Origin: an uncultured Porphyromonadaceae bacterium
Lineage (GTDB): Bacteria > Bacteroidota > Bacteroidia > Bacteroidales > Muribaculaceae
DNA: 64,000 bases
NCBI GenBank assembly: GCA_900541865.1
Contig: UQLO01000009.1
Location: forward strand, 10,838 to 74,837
Direction of reading: 5' to 3'
A program made the translations under genes and the position numbers. The notes below the pieces were generated by a model. The model searched no databases and was not told the DNA's origin. It saw only the letters and a list, made by a program, of their open reading frames with translations. Positions 18,221-27,404 of this stretch are shown here, piece after piece (within the stretch, counting starts at the first letter, position 1; the number at the start of each line of letters is the position of its first letter).

Positions 18221-19507
18221 ATGGCAAAAAAGAAAACCGAGATTTGCTGCAGCTTCTGCGGGCGCACCGAAGCCGAGGGTGCATCTATCATCCCGTCGCC
18301 CTCGAGCGATGCCGCCATCTGCGTGGACTGCATCGAAATGGCGGCCGAGGCTCTGGGCATTGCTCGCGACTTCTCCGAGGAGGAGTCGACCATACGCCGG
18401 GCCCGAAACGCAAACGGCAGCCGGCGCGCCACTAAGAAAACCGAGAGCAAGCCCATTCCGAAGCCCGCTGAAATAAAGAACTTTCTCGACCAGTATATCA
18501 TCGGCCAGGACCAGGCGAAAAAATACCTTTCGGTGGCCGTCTACAACCACTACAAGCGCCTCGACCAGCCTGCCGACAGCAACGACACCGAAATCGAGAA
18601 GAGCAACATCGTGATGGTAGGTCCCACCGGCACCGGCAAGACCCTGATAGCCCGCACCATAGCCCGTATGCTCGATGTGCCCTTCACCATCGTCGACGCT
18701 ACGGTGCTCACCCAGGCCGGCTACGTCGGCGAGGACATCGAAAGCCTGCTGACCCGCCTGCTTCAGGTGGCCGACTACGACGTCAAGAAGGCCGAGCGAG
18801 GCATAGTCTTCATCGACGAAATCGACAAGATAGCCCGCAAGGGCGACAACCCGTCGATAACGCGCGACGTCGGCGGCGAAGGCGTGCAGCAGGGACTGCT
18901 CAAGCTGCTGGAGGGTACAGTGGCCAACGTGCCGCCCCAGGGAGGTCGCAAGCACCCCGAGCAGCCCATGATAGCCGTCGACACCAAGAACATACTCTTC
19001 ATCTGCGGAGGTGCCTTCGACGGCATCGAGCAGGCCATCGCCCACCGCCTCAACAAGAGCTTCGTGGGGTTCTCCACCGACGAGAAGACACGCCGCATCG
19101 AACGCGACAACTATATGTCGCACGTGGCGCCCCAGGACCTCAAGACCTTCGGCCTCATCCCCGAAATCATCGGGCGCCTTCCCATCCTTGCGCACCTTGT
19201 GCCTCTTGACCGGGAAGCCCTGCGCCGCATCCTCACCGAGCCCAAAAACGCCATCGTACGGCAGTACGTCAAGCTCTTCGCCATGGACGGCGTGACTCTC
19301 ACCTTCGCCGACGACGCCCTCGATTTCATCGTCGACAAGGCCATAGAGTTCAAACTCGGCGCCCGCGGCCTGCGTTCGATCGTCGAGACGGTGATGATGA
19401 ACTCGATGTTCGAAATACCCTCGACAGATATCAAAGAATTCACCGTCACGGCCGACTTCTGCGCAGCCCAACTCGAAGCCGCCCATTTCGACGCCGCTAC
19501 GGTGTAG
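18221..19507 (+). CDS. clpX: ATP-dependent Clp protease ATPase subunit
   Basis: A 428-residue AAA+ unfoldase that feeds proteins to ClpP. The N-terminal C4 zinc-binding domain is seen in CCSFCGRTEAEG and AAICVDCIEM. Then come Walker A GPTGTGKTLIA, Walker B IVFIDEIDKIA, the pore loop GYVGEDIES, and LLKLLEGTVANVPPQGGRKHP. The C-terminal small domain (GARGLRSIVETVMM) includes sensor II. Length is normal. It is the second gene of the clpP operon. Confidence 0.96.
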   Translation: MAKKKTEICCSFCGRTEAEGASIIPSPSSDAAICVDCIEMAAEALGIARDFSEEESTIRRARNANGSRRATKKTESKPIPKPAEIKNFLDQYIIGQDQAKKYLSVAVYNHYKRLDQPADSNDTEIEKSNIVMVGPTGTGKTLIARTIARMLDVPFTIVDATVLTQAGYVGEDIESLLTRLLQVADYDVKKAERGIVFIDEIDKIARKGDNPSITRDVGGEGVQQGLLKLLEGTVANVPPQGGRKHPEQPMIAVDTKNILFICGGAFDGIEQAIAHRLNKSFVGFSTDEKTRRIERDNYMSHVAPQDLKTFGLIPEIIGRLPILAHLVPLDREALRRILTEPKNAIVRQYVKLFAMDGVTLTFADDALDFIVDKAIEFKLGARGLRSIVETVMMNSMFEIPSTDIKEFTVTADFCAAQLEAAHFDAATV

Positions 19508-19611
19508 CTCCCTCTCCCTCGCAAACAAGGTAAAAATAAGTTTTAAGTTTACAGTTCAAGTTTTCTTAGAGCAACCCAATCATTATCAGCACCATCATCC
19601 CACTCACCGCC

Positions 19612-21801
19612 ATGAGTCACGAACCATCCTTTCTTGCCGCCGCCCTGAAACGCCACTTTGGATTCGATAAATTCAAAGGCAACCAGGAAGCAATCATACA
19701 AAACCTGCTTGACGGCAACGACACCTTCGTGATCATGCCCACCGGAGGCGGAAAAAGCATGTGCTACCAACTGCCGGCCCTGCTGAGCGAAGGCACCGCC
19801 ATCGTGATTTCGCCATTGATTGCGCTGATGAAGAACCAGGTTGACGCCATGCGCCATTTCAGCGAGAACGACAGCATTGCCCACTTCCTCAACTCCTCGC
19901 TGACCCGTGCCGCCGTCGATGCCGTAAAGGCCGACATCGTCGACGGCAAAACCAAGATGCTGTACGTGGCGCCCGAATCGCTCACCAAGGAAGAAAACAT
20001 TGAATTTCTCAAGACTGTCCGCATCTCTTTCTATGCCGTCGACGAGGCCCACTGCATTTCCGAATGGGGCCACGACTTCCGCCCGGAGTACCGCCGCATC
20101 CGCCCTATCATCAACGAGATAGGGTCTCGACCGGTCATTGCCCTCACCGCGACCGCAACTCCCAAGGTGCAGCACGACATCCAGAAGAACCTCGGAATGA
20201 ACGAGGCCGGCGTGTTCAAAAGCTCTTTCAACCGCGAGAACCTCTACTACGAGGTGCGCCCCAAAACGGCCAACACCCCGACCGACATCATACGCTTCAT
20301 AAAGCAGCGCCCCGGCAAGAGCGGCATCATCTACTGCCTGAGCCGAAAGCAAGTCGAGGACATCGCCAAGCTACTGCAGGTCAACAACATCCGTGCTTTG
20401 GCGTACCACGCCGGCATGGACGGCAACATGCGCTCGGAGAACCAGGACGCCTTCCTGCTGGAGCGCGTCGACGTGATTGTGGCCACCATAGCCTTCGGCA
20501 TGGGCATCGACAAGCCCGACGTGCGATTCGTCATTCACTACGATATGCCCAAGAGCCTCGAGGGCTACTACCAGGAGACGGGCCGTGCCGGCCGCGACGG
20601 CGGCGAAGGCTACTGCCTGGCCTTCTACTCGCGCAAGGACCTCCAGAAGATGGAGAAGTTCATGCAGGGCAAGCCCGTGGCCGAGCAGGAAATCGGCAAG
20701 CAGCTCCTTGCCGAAACGGCCGCCTACGCCGAAAGCGCCGTTTGCCGGCGCCGCTCGCTGCTGCACTACTTCGGCGAGACTTACGGCTCCGAAAGATGCG
20801 GACATTGCGACAATTGTCTTAACGTCAAATCAAAAGTGGAAGCTAAAGAAGATCTCTGCGCCACCCTTGAAACCGTGGTGGCTCTTAAAGAAAAATTCAA
20901 AGCAGAACATATAGTGGACGTGATGCTCGGCCGCCAGAGCGCGGACGTCAGGGCTTACTCCCACGATGACCTTGAGGTGTTCGGATGCATGCAGGGCTCC
21001 GACATGCGCCATTTGGCCGCCGTGGTGCGCCAGGCAGTGCTCGACGGCTACCTCGAGCGCGGCGTCGAAAGCTACGGCGTGCTCAAAATCACCGCCAAAG
21101 GCAAGAAATATCTCAAAAACCCGACTTCCTTCAAGATGGTCGACGACACCGACTTCTCCGAGGAAGTGCCCGACGACGACGCCATCGTAAAGAGCGGCGC
21201 CGGCTGCGCCGCCGACCCCGAGCTCTTTGCCATCCTCAGCAACCTGCGCAAGCGCACAGCCCAGCATCTCAACCTGCCCCCCTACATCATCTTCCAGGAC
21301 CCCTCGCTGGAGGCCATGGCGACTACATACCCTGTGACCCTCGACGAGCTGGCCGGCATCCCGGGCGTAGGCTCCGGAAAGGCCAAGCGCTACGGCCAGG
21401 AGTTTGTCGACGTTATCCGCTCTTATGTGGAAGAAAACGAAATCGAGCGCCCCGAGGATATGCGGGTGCGCACCGTGGCCAACAAGAGCAAGCTCAAAAT
21501 CGGCATCATCCAGGCCATCGACCGCAAAATAGACCTCAACGAAATCGCCTTCTCCAACGGCATAGACTTCGACCAACTTCTGGACGAGATAGAGGCCATC
21601 GTCAACGCCGGCACCCGAATCAACATCGGATATTTCATCGATGCCGTAATCGACCCCGACGACCAGGACGACATCTTCGACTACTTCCGCAATTCGACCA
21701 CCGACAGCCTCGAGGAGGCCTACCGCGCCCTATGCTCCGACTTCTCCGAGGAGGAGGTGCGCCTGGTGCGCATCAAGTTCCTCAGCGACCTCGGCAACTG
21801 A
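19612..21801 (+). CDS. recQ: ATP-dependent DNA helicase RecQ
   Basis: A 729-residue SF2 helicase for recombination and fork repair. Motifs in order: Walker A MPTGGGKSMCYQLPAL, DEAH box AVDEAHCISEWGHDFRPEY, ALTATATPKV, GIIYCLSRKQVEDIA, and VIVATIAFGMGIDKPDVRFVIH with QETGRAGRDG. The RecQ-C zinc site is complete (CRRRSLLHYF, then CGHCDNC). An HRDC domain is near residues 540-620 (LRKRTAQHLNLPPYIIFQD). The C-terminal 100 residues, rich in acids, are longer than in E. coli RecQ and are usual in Bacteroidetes. The next gene starts 27 bases after its stop. Confidence 0.95.
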   Translation: MSHEPSFLAAALKRHFGFDKFKGNQEAIIQNLLDGNDTFVIMPTGGGKSMCYQLPALLSEGTAIVISPLIALMKNQVDAMRHFSENDSIAHFLNSSLTRAAVDAVKADIVDGKTKMLYVAPESLTKEENIEFLKTVRISFYAVDEAHCISEWGHDFRPEYRRIRPIINEIGSRPVIALTATATPKVQHDIQKNLGMNEAGVFKSSFNRENLYYEVRPKTANTPTDIIRFIKQRPGKSGIIYCLSRKQVEDIAKLLQVNNIRALAYHAGMDGNMRSENQDAFLLERVDVIVATIAFGMGIDKPDVRFVIHYDMPKSLEGYYQETGRAGRDGGEGYCLAFYSRKDLQKMEKFMQGKPVAEQEIGKQLLAETAAYAESAVCRRRSLLHYFGETYGSERCGHCDNCLNVKSKVEAKEDLCATLETVVALKEKFKAEHIVDVMLGRQSADVRAYSHDDLEVFGCMQGSDMRHLAAVVRQAVLDGYLERGVESYGVLKITAKGKKYLKNPTSFKMVDDTDFSEEVPDDDAIVKSGAGCAADPELFAILSNLRKRTAQHLNLPPYIIFQDPSLEAMATTYPVTLDELAGIPGVGSGKAKRYGQEFVDVIRSYVEENEIERPEDMRVRTVANKSKLKIGIIQAIDRKIDLNEIAFSNGIDFDQLLDEIEAIVNAGTRINIGYFIDAVIDPDDQDDIFDYFRNSTTDSLEEAYRALCSDFSEEEVRLVRIKFLSDLGN

Positions 21802-21828
21802 TAAAACACGCTAACTCATTAAATCCCA

Positions 21829-23265
21829 ATGGATACCGCAAAACTGTCCACTCTCTACAAGCAGGCGGTGGGCAAAATACCCACCGAGGTAGTCGAACTG
21901 CCCTCCTCCGGCTCCAACCGCCGCTATTTCCGACTCAAGGCACCCGACGCCAAAAGTCTAATCGGCGTTATCGGCACCTCGGTCGACGAAAACCGTGCCT
22001 TTATCTACATGGCCGGCCATTTTGCCGAAAAGGGCATCCCCGTGCCTGAGGTGGTCGCCGTCAGCGACGACGGCTTGCGGTATCTTCAGACCGACCTGGG
22101 CGACATTCTCCTCTTCCAGGCCATCGAGAAAGGGCGCGCAACCCGCTCTTTCTCCGCCCACGAGCGCGAGCTGCTGGTGAAGACCATACGCCGGCTGCCC
22201 GACATTCAGTTCAAGGGCGCCGAGGGCTTTGATTTCACAAAGTGCTATCCCGCCGTAGCCTTCGACTCCCGCACCATTATGTGGGACCTCAACTACTTCA
22301 AGTACTGCTTCCTGAAGGCCACCGGGCTGGAGTTCGACGAATCGCGCCTGGAGGACGACTTCCAGCGCATGGCGCGAGTGCTGATGCAGGCCGACTCGGG
22401 CACTTTCATGTACCGCGACTTCCAGAGCCGCAACGTGATGGTACGCTCGGGCGAACCTTGGTTCATTGATTTTCAGGGCGGGCGGCGCGGTCCATTCTAC
22501 TACGACGTGGCCTCCTTCCTCTGGCAGGCAAAGGCTAATATACCGGACAGTCTGCGAATGGACCTACTGGCAGAATACCTCGACGCCCTCCACAAGTACC
22601 GTCCCCTCGACGAAGGCGAATTTATGGCCACCCTGCGCCACTTCGTGCTCTTCAGAACCCTGCAGGTGCTGGGCGCCTACGGCTTCCGTGGATACTTCGA
22701 AAAGAAGCCCCACTTCATGCAGAGCGTGCCCTTTGCAATCGCAAACCTCCGCGCTTTGGTCAAGGAACCCTACGAAGAATATCCCTATCTGAGCGAATTG
22801 CTCCATAAGCTGGTCAACATGAAGCAGTTTGCCGACGACCTCGACAAACGCACCCTGACTGTCAAGGTGCTCAGCTTCGCCTACAAAAAAGGTATTCCCA
22901 ACGACCCCACCGGCAACGGCGGCGGCTTCGTCTTCGACTGCCGTGCCATCAACAACCCCGGAAAATACGAGCGCTACAAGCCCTTTACGGGTCTTGACTC
23001 CTGCGTGATCGAATTTCTCGAAAACGACGGCGAGGTGCTCGACTTCCTCGATGCATGCTACCGGCTCGTCGACGCTTCTGTGGCGCGATATGTGGAGCGC
23101 GGATTCACCAACCTCATGGTAGCCTTCGGCTGCACCGGCGGCCGTCATCGCTCCGTCTACTGCGCCCAGCATATGGCCGAACACATCGCCCGCAAGTTCA
23201 ACGTAAAAGTGGAACTCGTTCACCGCGAGCAGGATATCGACCAGACTTTCAACGTCAAGGAATGA
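21829..23265 (+). CDS. AmgK-like sugar kinase fused to a RapZ C-terminal domain
   Basis: A 478-residue two-domain protein. Residues 1-320 are an APH-type phosphotransferase like AmgK (GSNRRYFRLK start, brace MYRDFQSRNVMV with the catalytic Asp, then WFIDFQGGRRGPFYYDVASF). Residues 335-470 match the C-terminal domain of RapZ (VLSFAYKKGIP, FVFDCRAINNPGKYERYKPF, VAFGCTGGRHRSVYCAQHMA), which in E. coli senses glucosamine 6-phosphate and binds RNA. The next gene overlaps by four bases and encodes a MurU-like enzyme. In other bacteria AmgK and MurU turn recycled N-acetylmuramate into UDP-MurNAc. The kinase role is therefore likely; the purpose of the RapZ part is unknown. Confidence 0.85.
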   Translation: MDTAKLSTLYKQAVGKIPTEVVELPSSGSNRRYFRLKAPDAKSLIGVIGTSVDENRAFIYMAGHFAEKGIPVPEVVAVSDDGLRYLQTDLGDILLFQAIEKGRATRSFSAHERELLVKTIRRLPDIQFKGAEGFDFTKCYPAVAFDSRTIMWDLNYFKYCFLKATGLEFDESRLEDDFQRMARVLMQADSGTFMYRDFQSRNVMVRSGEPWFIDFQGGRRGPFYYDVASFLWQAKANIPDSLRMDLLAEYLDALHKYRPLDEGEFMATLRHFVLFRTLQVLGAYGFRGYFEKKPHFMQSVPFAIANLRALVKEPYEEYPYLSELLHKLVNMKQFADDLDKRTLTVKVLSFAYKKGIPNDPTGNGGGFVFDCRAINNPGKYERYKPFTGLDSCVIEFLENDGEVLDFLDACYRLVDASVARYVERGFTNLMVAFGCTGGRHRSVYCAQHMAEHIARKFNVKVELVHREQDIDQTFNVKE

Positions 23266-24023
23266 AGGCCGTAGTTTTCGCCGCCGGAGTAGGCACTCGC
23301 CTCAAACCTTTCACCGACTACCACCCCAAGGCCCTCGTAGAGGTCGGGGGAAAGCCCGTCCTCGAGCGCGTGATGCGCAAACTTGTGGCTGCCGGCGCCG
23401 ACGGCATCGTGGTCAACATCCACCACTTTCCGGAGCAGATACGCCGTTTTCTTGCCGACACTGACTTCGGCGTACCCGTCGAAATAAGCGACGAGTCAGC
23501 GCTGCTGCTCGACACCGCCGGCGCCCTCGCCAAAATAGCGCGCGAGTCGGCGATGATGGCCGGTCTCGACCCGGAAGAACCCGTGGTGGTACACAACGCC
23601 GACATCCTCACCGACTTCCCCATCGCCGAAATGGTCGAGGAGCATCGCCGGGCCGACGCCGACGCAACCGTGCTGGTCGAGCCGAATCGCTTCTCCACCC
23701 GCGCCTTCCTCTTCGACGACACCGGACGCCTCCACGGTTGGCACAACACCACAACCGGGCAAACCAAACCCGCCGCCCTCGTCACCACCGGCCTCGTCAG
23801 TGCCCCATTTGGAGGCGTTCATGTGCTCAAACGGCGCACTCTCGACCTTATTGCCGACGCTTTCGGGTCCGAGATTGCACCGCTCGGCATCACCGACTGG
23901 TACCTTGACAATTGTCGCGCTCTCCACATCCACGCCTACACCCCTTCGGCCCCCTACCGCTGGCACGACATCGGCACCCCCGAAAAACTCGCTGCCGCCC
24001 GCGCCGACCGCCTCCTGAAGTAA
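23262..24023 (+). CDS. Sugar-1-phosphate nucleotidylyltransferase, MurU-like
   Basis: A 253-residue protein starting at the ATG that overlaps the upstream stop codon (ATGA), so translation is coupled. It begins MKAVVFAAGVGTRLKPFTDY, the GxGTRLxP nucleotide-binding motif, followed by HPKALVEVGGKPVLERVM. Further marks are VVHNADILTDFPI (the metal-binding Asp) and a C-terminal YRWHDIGTPEKLAAA. Size and motifs fit MurU (N-acetylmuramate 1-phosphate uridylyltransferase) or a close NTP-transferase. The AmgK-like kinase before it argues for MurU. Host-type palindromes follow its stop codon. Confidence 0.82.
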   Translation: MKAVVFAAGVGTRLKPFTDYHPKALVEVGGKPVLERVMRKLVAAGADGIVVNIHHFPEQIRRFLADTDFGVPVEISDESALLLDTAGALAKIARESAMMAGLDPEEPVVVHNADILTDFPIAEMVEEHRRADADATVLVEPNRFSTRAFLFDDTGRLHGWHNTTTGQTKPAALVTTGLVSAPFGGVHVLKRRTLDLIADAFGSEIAPLGITDWYLDNCRALHIHAYTPSAPYRWHDIGTPEKLAAARADRLLK

Positions 24024-24074
24024 GAAGGCCTCGGCGCGCCGTATTCCTCATTCCGACAGACCCTTTCGCAGGCA

Positions 24075-24180
24075 TTATGGAGCGAGGACTTCAGTCCTCG
24101 CCGACCCGCCGGTGCTTTCTTCTTTCGCGAAGAATCCCTTCGGGAGAGGCGAGGGCTGAAGCCCTCGGTCCATACGTTTG
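24075..24180. repeat. Palindromic repeat pair between murU-like gene and alaS
   Basis: GCGAGGACTTCAGTCCTCGC at about 24078-24097 and CGAGGGCTGAAGCCCTCG at about 24151-24168 are near-perfect palindromes, flanked by TATGGA on one side and TCCATA on the other. The pattern TATGGAGCG-G-GGAYTT matches the palindromes of the 6661-7976 block. The convergent ends of the two genes leave no other content here. Confidence 0.7.
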
Positions 24181-24213
24181 CCGCCCCTTTCGCTGCCTAC
24201 GGGGCGCCGAAAA

Positions 24214-26841
24214 TCAGTGGATAGCGGCGGTGAGGGTAGCGAAAGCTGCGTTGAGTCCTTCGGCGTCTTTACCGCCGGCCTGGGCGAAACCGGGCTGACC
24301 GCCACCACCGCCCTTGATAGCCTTGGCAGCCTCACGCACCGCTGTGGAGGCGTTTGCACCGGCTTTGACGAGGTCGTCGGTGAGCGCTACGGTGAGCAGG
24401 GGCTTGCCGGCAGGGTCGCTTGTAGCGGCAACAAAGGCCGTTGCTTTGGGCGACTGCGCACGCACTGCGAAAGCTACACCCTTGACTACGTCGGGCAGGC
24501 GCGTGCCCTGCATGGTTACGAGAGTAGTGCCGTCGGGGGTGTGGGTGGCGTGAGCGAGGGCGTCTTTGGCCATAGCGTCGATGCGCTCGGCGAAATGCTG
24601 CTCTACCTGGTGCTTGAGGTCGGCGTTTTCGTCGATGAACTTGCGGACCGTGCCCAGGAGGTCGGGCACGTTGTTGAACATCGCATTGAGGGCGCGGAGG
24701 GTGTCGGTGGCCTCATCGACGGCTTTCTCGACGTTCTCGCCGGTGATAGCCTCTATTCGACGAATGCCGGCGGCCACACTACTCTCGCCTACTATGCGGA
24801 TCATGCCGATGTTGCCCGTATTGTCGACGTGAGTGCCGCCGCAGAGTTCTACGGAGTCGCCGTAGCGTATCACGCGCACCTTGTCGCCATACTTCTCGCC
24901 GAAGAGAGCCATAGCGCCCATGCCGCGGGCCTCGGCGATGGGGAGGTCGCGGTGTTCGTCGCGGGCTATTGCTTTGCGCACCTCGCGATTGGCAAGATGT
25001 TCTACCTGACGAAGCTCTTCGGGGGTAACCTTCTGGAAATGGGAGAAGTCGAAGCGAAGCACTTTATCGCTCACAAAGGAGCCTTTCTGCTCAACGTGGT
25101 TGCCGAGCACTTGGCGAAGCGCCTGATGAAGCAGGTGGGTGGCGGTGTGGTTTGCGGCGATAGCGTTGCGGCGCTCGGTGTCGATAGCGGCAGTGAAAAC
25201 GGCCTCGGGGTTCTCGGGCAGACGGTCGACGATGTGCACGCCAACACCGTTTTCGCGCTTTGTGTCGCCGATCCGTATGCTTTTTCCGGTTGCTGCGTCG
25301 GTGAGAGTACCGCTGTCGCCTACCTGTCCGCCCATCTCAGCGTAGAAGGGCGTGCGGTCGAGGATGAGCTGGTAGAATTCGCGGTTTTTCTGCTTTACGT
25401 GGCGATAGCGCAGGATGCGGCACTCGGCTTGGGCAGCGTCGTAGCCCACAAACTGCTGCTCGCCCTCGGCGAGAATCACCCAGTCGCCGGCCTCTACGGC
25501 AGCGGCGGCGCGGGCACGCTGCTTCTGGGCAGCCATCTCGCTATCGAAGCCGGCCTGGTCGACGGTCATACCGTAGTCCTTGAGGATGAGCATGGTGAGG
25601 TCGAGCGGGAAGCCATAAGTATCGTAGAGGGTAAAGGCCTGCTTGCCGGGGAGCACGTCGGAGCCGGCGGCTTTGGCAGCCTTTGCGGCATCGTCGAGCA
25701 TACGGATGCCGTTCTCGAGAGTGCGCAGGAAGGCATCCTCCTCCTCCTTGATAACGCGCATGATAAGCTCGCGCTGAGCGGGCAGCTCGGGGTAAGCCTC
25801 GCCCATGCCCTCGATGAGAGTGTCGACCAGGCGGTACATAAAGGCCTGCTTCTGGTCGAGGAAGGAGTAAGCATAGCGCACGGCGCGTCGGAGGATTCGG
25901 CGGATTACGTAGCCGGCCTTGGCGTTCGAGGGCAGCTGAGAGTCGGCGATGGAGAAGGCGATGGTGCGGACGTGGTCGGCGATTACTCGCATGGCAACGT
26001 CGACATTTCGGTCCTTGCCGTACTCCTTGCCGCTCAAGGAGGCTATCTTGGAGATCAGAGGCGTGAAAACGTCGGTGTCGTAGTTCGAGGTCTTGCCCTG
26101 CAGGGCCATGCAGAGGCGCTCGAAGCCCATACCGGTGTCTATCACCTTTGCGGGCAGGGGCTCGAGCGAGCCGTCGGCCTTGCGGTTATACTGCATGAAG
26201 ACCAGATTCCAAATCTCGATAACCTGGGGATGGTCGTGGTTGACCAGGTCGCGGCCGGCCACAGCGGCTCGCTCCTGGTCGGAACGGAGGTCGATGTGAA
26301 TCTCCGAGCAGGGGCCGCAGGGACCCGTGTCGCCCATTTCCCAGAAGTTGTCGTGCTTGTTGCCGTTGAGGATGTGGTCGGCGGGGAGATGACGCCCCCA
26401 GATGGCGGCAGCCTCGTCGTCGCGGCTCAAACCTTCGTCGGGAGCACCTTCGAATACGGTGGCATAGAGACGCTGGGGGTCAAGGCCGAGCACGTCGACC
26501 AGGTACTCCCACGCCATATTGATGGCCTCCTCTTTGAAATAGTCGCCAAAACTCCAGTTGCCAAGCATCTCGAACATAGTGTGGTGGTAGGTGTCGTGAC
26601 CCACCTCCTCAAGATCGTTGTGCTTGCCGCTGACGCGCAGACACTTCTGCGAGTCGGCAACACGGCGAAACTCCGGAACTCGCTGTCCCAGAATAATATC
26701 CTTGAATTGGTTCATACCGGCGTTGGTGAACATCAGCGTCGGGTCATCCTTGATAACCATGGGTGCCGAAGGCACTATGCGGTGGTTCTTGGATTCAAAA
26801 AAATCCTTGAACGACTGGCGAATCTCTTTGGCTGTAAGCAT
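24214..26841 (-). CDS. alaS: Alanyl-tRNA synthetase
   Basis: An 875-residue enzyme charging tRNA-Ala. The start MLTAKEIRQSFKDFFESKNH is the family N-terminus; longer in-frame extensions reach through the promoter. The aminoacylation core shows VPSAPMVIKDDPTLMFTNAGMNQFKD and GDTGPCGPCSEIH. The editing domain has the zinc ligands in NHTATHLLHQALR (HxxxH) and VELCGGTHVDNTG (CxxxH). A coiled C-terminal region ends in a glycine-rich GGGGGQPGFAQAGG. Length is normal. It is transcribed leftward from a promoter at 26925. Confidence 0.96.
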   Translation of the reverse strand: MLTAKEIRQSFKDFFESKNHRIVPSAPMVIKDDPTLMFTNAGMNQFKDIILGQRVPEFRRVADSQKCLRVSGKHNDLEEVGHDTYHHTMFEMLGNWSFGDYFKEEAINMAWEYLVDVLGLDPQRLYATVFEGAPDEGLSRDDEAAAIWGRHLPADHILNGNKHDNFWEMGDTGPCGPCSEIHIDLRSDQERAAVAGRDLVNHDHPQVIEIWNLVFMQYNRKADGSLEPLPAKVIDTGMGFERLCMALQGKTSNYDTDVFTPLISKIASLSGKEYGKDRNVDVAMRVIADHVRTIAFSIADSQLPSNAKAGYVIRRILRRAVRYAYSFLDQKQAFMYRLVDTLIEGMGEAYPELPAQRELIMRVIKEEEDAFLRTLENGIRMLDDAAKAAKAAGSDVLPGKQAFTLYDTYGFPLDLTMLILKDYGMTVDQAGFDSEMAAQKQRARAAAAVEAGDWVILAEGEQQFVGYDAAQAECRILRYRHVKQKNREFYQLILDRTPFYAEMGGQVGDSGTLTDAATGKSIRIGDTKRENGVGVHIVDRLPENPEAVFTAAIDTERRNAIAANHTATHLLHQALRQVLGNHVEQKGSFVSDKVLRFDFSHFQKVTPEELRQVEHLANREVRKAIARDEHRDLPIAEARGMGAMALFGEKYGDKVRVIRYGDSVELCGGTHVDNTGNIGMIRIVGESSVAAGIRRIEAITGENVEKAVDEATDTLRALNAMFNNVPDLLGTVRKFIDENADLKHQVEQHFAERIDAMAKDALAHATHTPDGTTLVTMQGTRLPDVVKGVAFAVRAQSPKATAFVAATSDPAGKPLLTVALTDDLVKAGANASTAVREAAKAIKGGGGGQPGFAQAGGKDAEGLNAAFATLTAAIH

Positions 26842-26924
26842 ACTGTAGATATGAAAAACGAAGTGCGGGTCGCCGGGGAAAAGCCGCGGAAGACAACCCG
26901 CGGGGCCCGAGCCCAAAAACACTG

Positions 26925-26955
26925 CAAAATTACTGCAAATTCCCCGATTATGCAA
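26925..26955 (-). promoter_or_regulatory. alaS promoter
   Basis: The minus strand has TAATTTTG (26925-26932) and TTG (26953-26955), with 20 bases between them, 84 bases before the start codon. Confidence 0.65.
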
Positions 26956-27110
26956 CCACCGCCCCAACTTCTTGCCCCAACACCCCTCCGCAACAGATTT
27001 CATCGCTCGCGCGCAAACAGCCCGCACTGATAGCCGCCGACATATAAAGCAGCCTCTCAGCCACTTAACCCGGTGCGCACAAAAAGCCGATATTTTTTCT
27101 TGCCAAAAAA

Positions 27111-27142
27111 TTTGCACGAATCAAAACAAGTGCGTACCTTTG
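27111..27142 (+). promoter_or_regulatory. tRNA-Cys promoter
   Basis: TTTG at 27111-27114 and TACCTTTG at 27135-27142 are 20 bases apart. The tRNA starts 19 bases after the -7 box. Confidence 0.7.
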
Positions 27143-27161
27143 CACTCGCAAACCACAAAAT

Positions 27162-27232
27162 GGTACCATGGCCGAGTGGTTAGGCATCGGTCTGCAAAAC
27201 CGAGCACAGCAGTTCGATTCTGCTTGGTACCT
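27162..27232 (+). tRNA. tRNA-Cys (anticodon GCA)
   Basis: A 71-base cloverleaf. The acceptor stem GGTACCA pairs with TGGTACC. The anticodon stem TCGGT/ACCGA holds the loop CTGCAAA with anticodon GCA at 27194-27196. The T arm AGCAG-TTCGATT-CTGCT is complete. CCA is not encoded. An integrase gene starts 173 bases downstream, so this gene is the probable phage attachment site and its 3' half is likely rebuilt by phage DNA. Confidence 0.95.
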
Positions 27233-27240
27233 CTACCCGA

Positions 27241-27259
27241 TTCCCGGCTCGTCCGGGAA
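27241..27259 (+). terminator. Terminator of tRNA-Cys
   Basis: The stem TTCCCGG/CCGGGAA with a five-base loop, followed by TGTTTGTTAT, lies eight bases after the tRNA. If the att core is the tRNA 3' end, this hairpin is already phage DNA. Confidence 0.6.
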
Positions 27260-27320
27260 TGTTTGTTATATATCGGTATACCAGCGGGTTACATTCGCCA
27301 AAAAGTTCAACTCGCCAAAA

Positions 27321-27346
27321 AAATGCCGGCAAAAATGTCGGCATTT
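27321..27346 (+). other. Hairpin between attL and integrase
   Basis: AAATGCCG (27321-27328) and CGGCATTT (27339-27346) form an eight-pair stem with a ten-base loop, 58 bases before the integrase ATG. It could be an arm-type integrase site or a transcription stop shielding the integrase from the tRNA promoter. Confidence 0.4.
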
Positions 27347-27404
27347 GAGGCTCTGAGCAACAACGACTTACAAAAATGCCTGCGCCGGAAGCGGGCAAAG
27401 ACTT

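Noticed and set aside
24178..27030. 950-codon plus-strand open frame opposite alaS
   Set aside because: Antisense to complete alaS; translation shows no family features.
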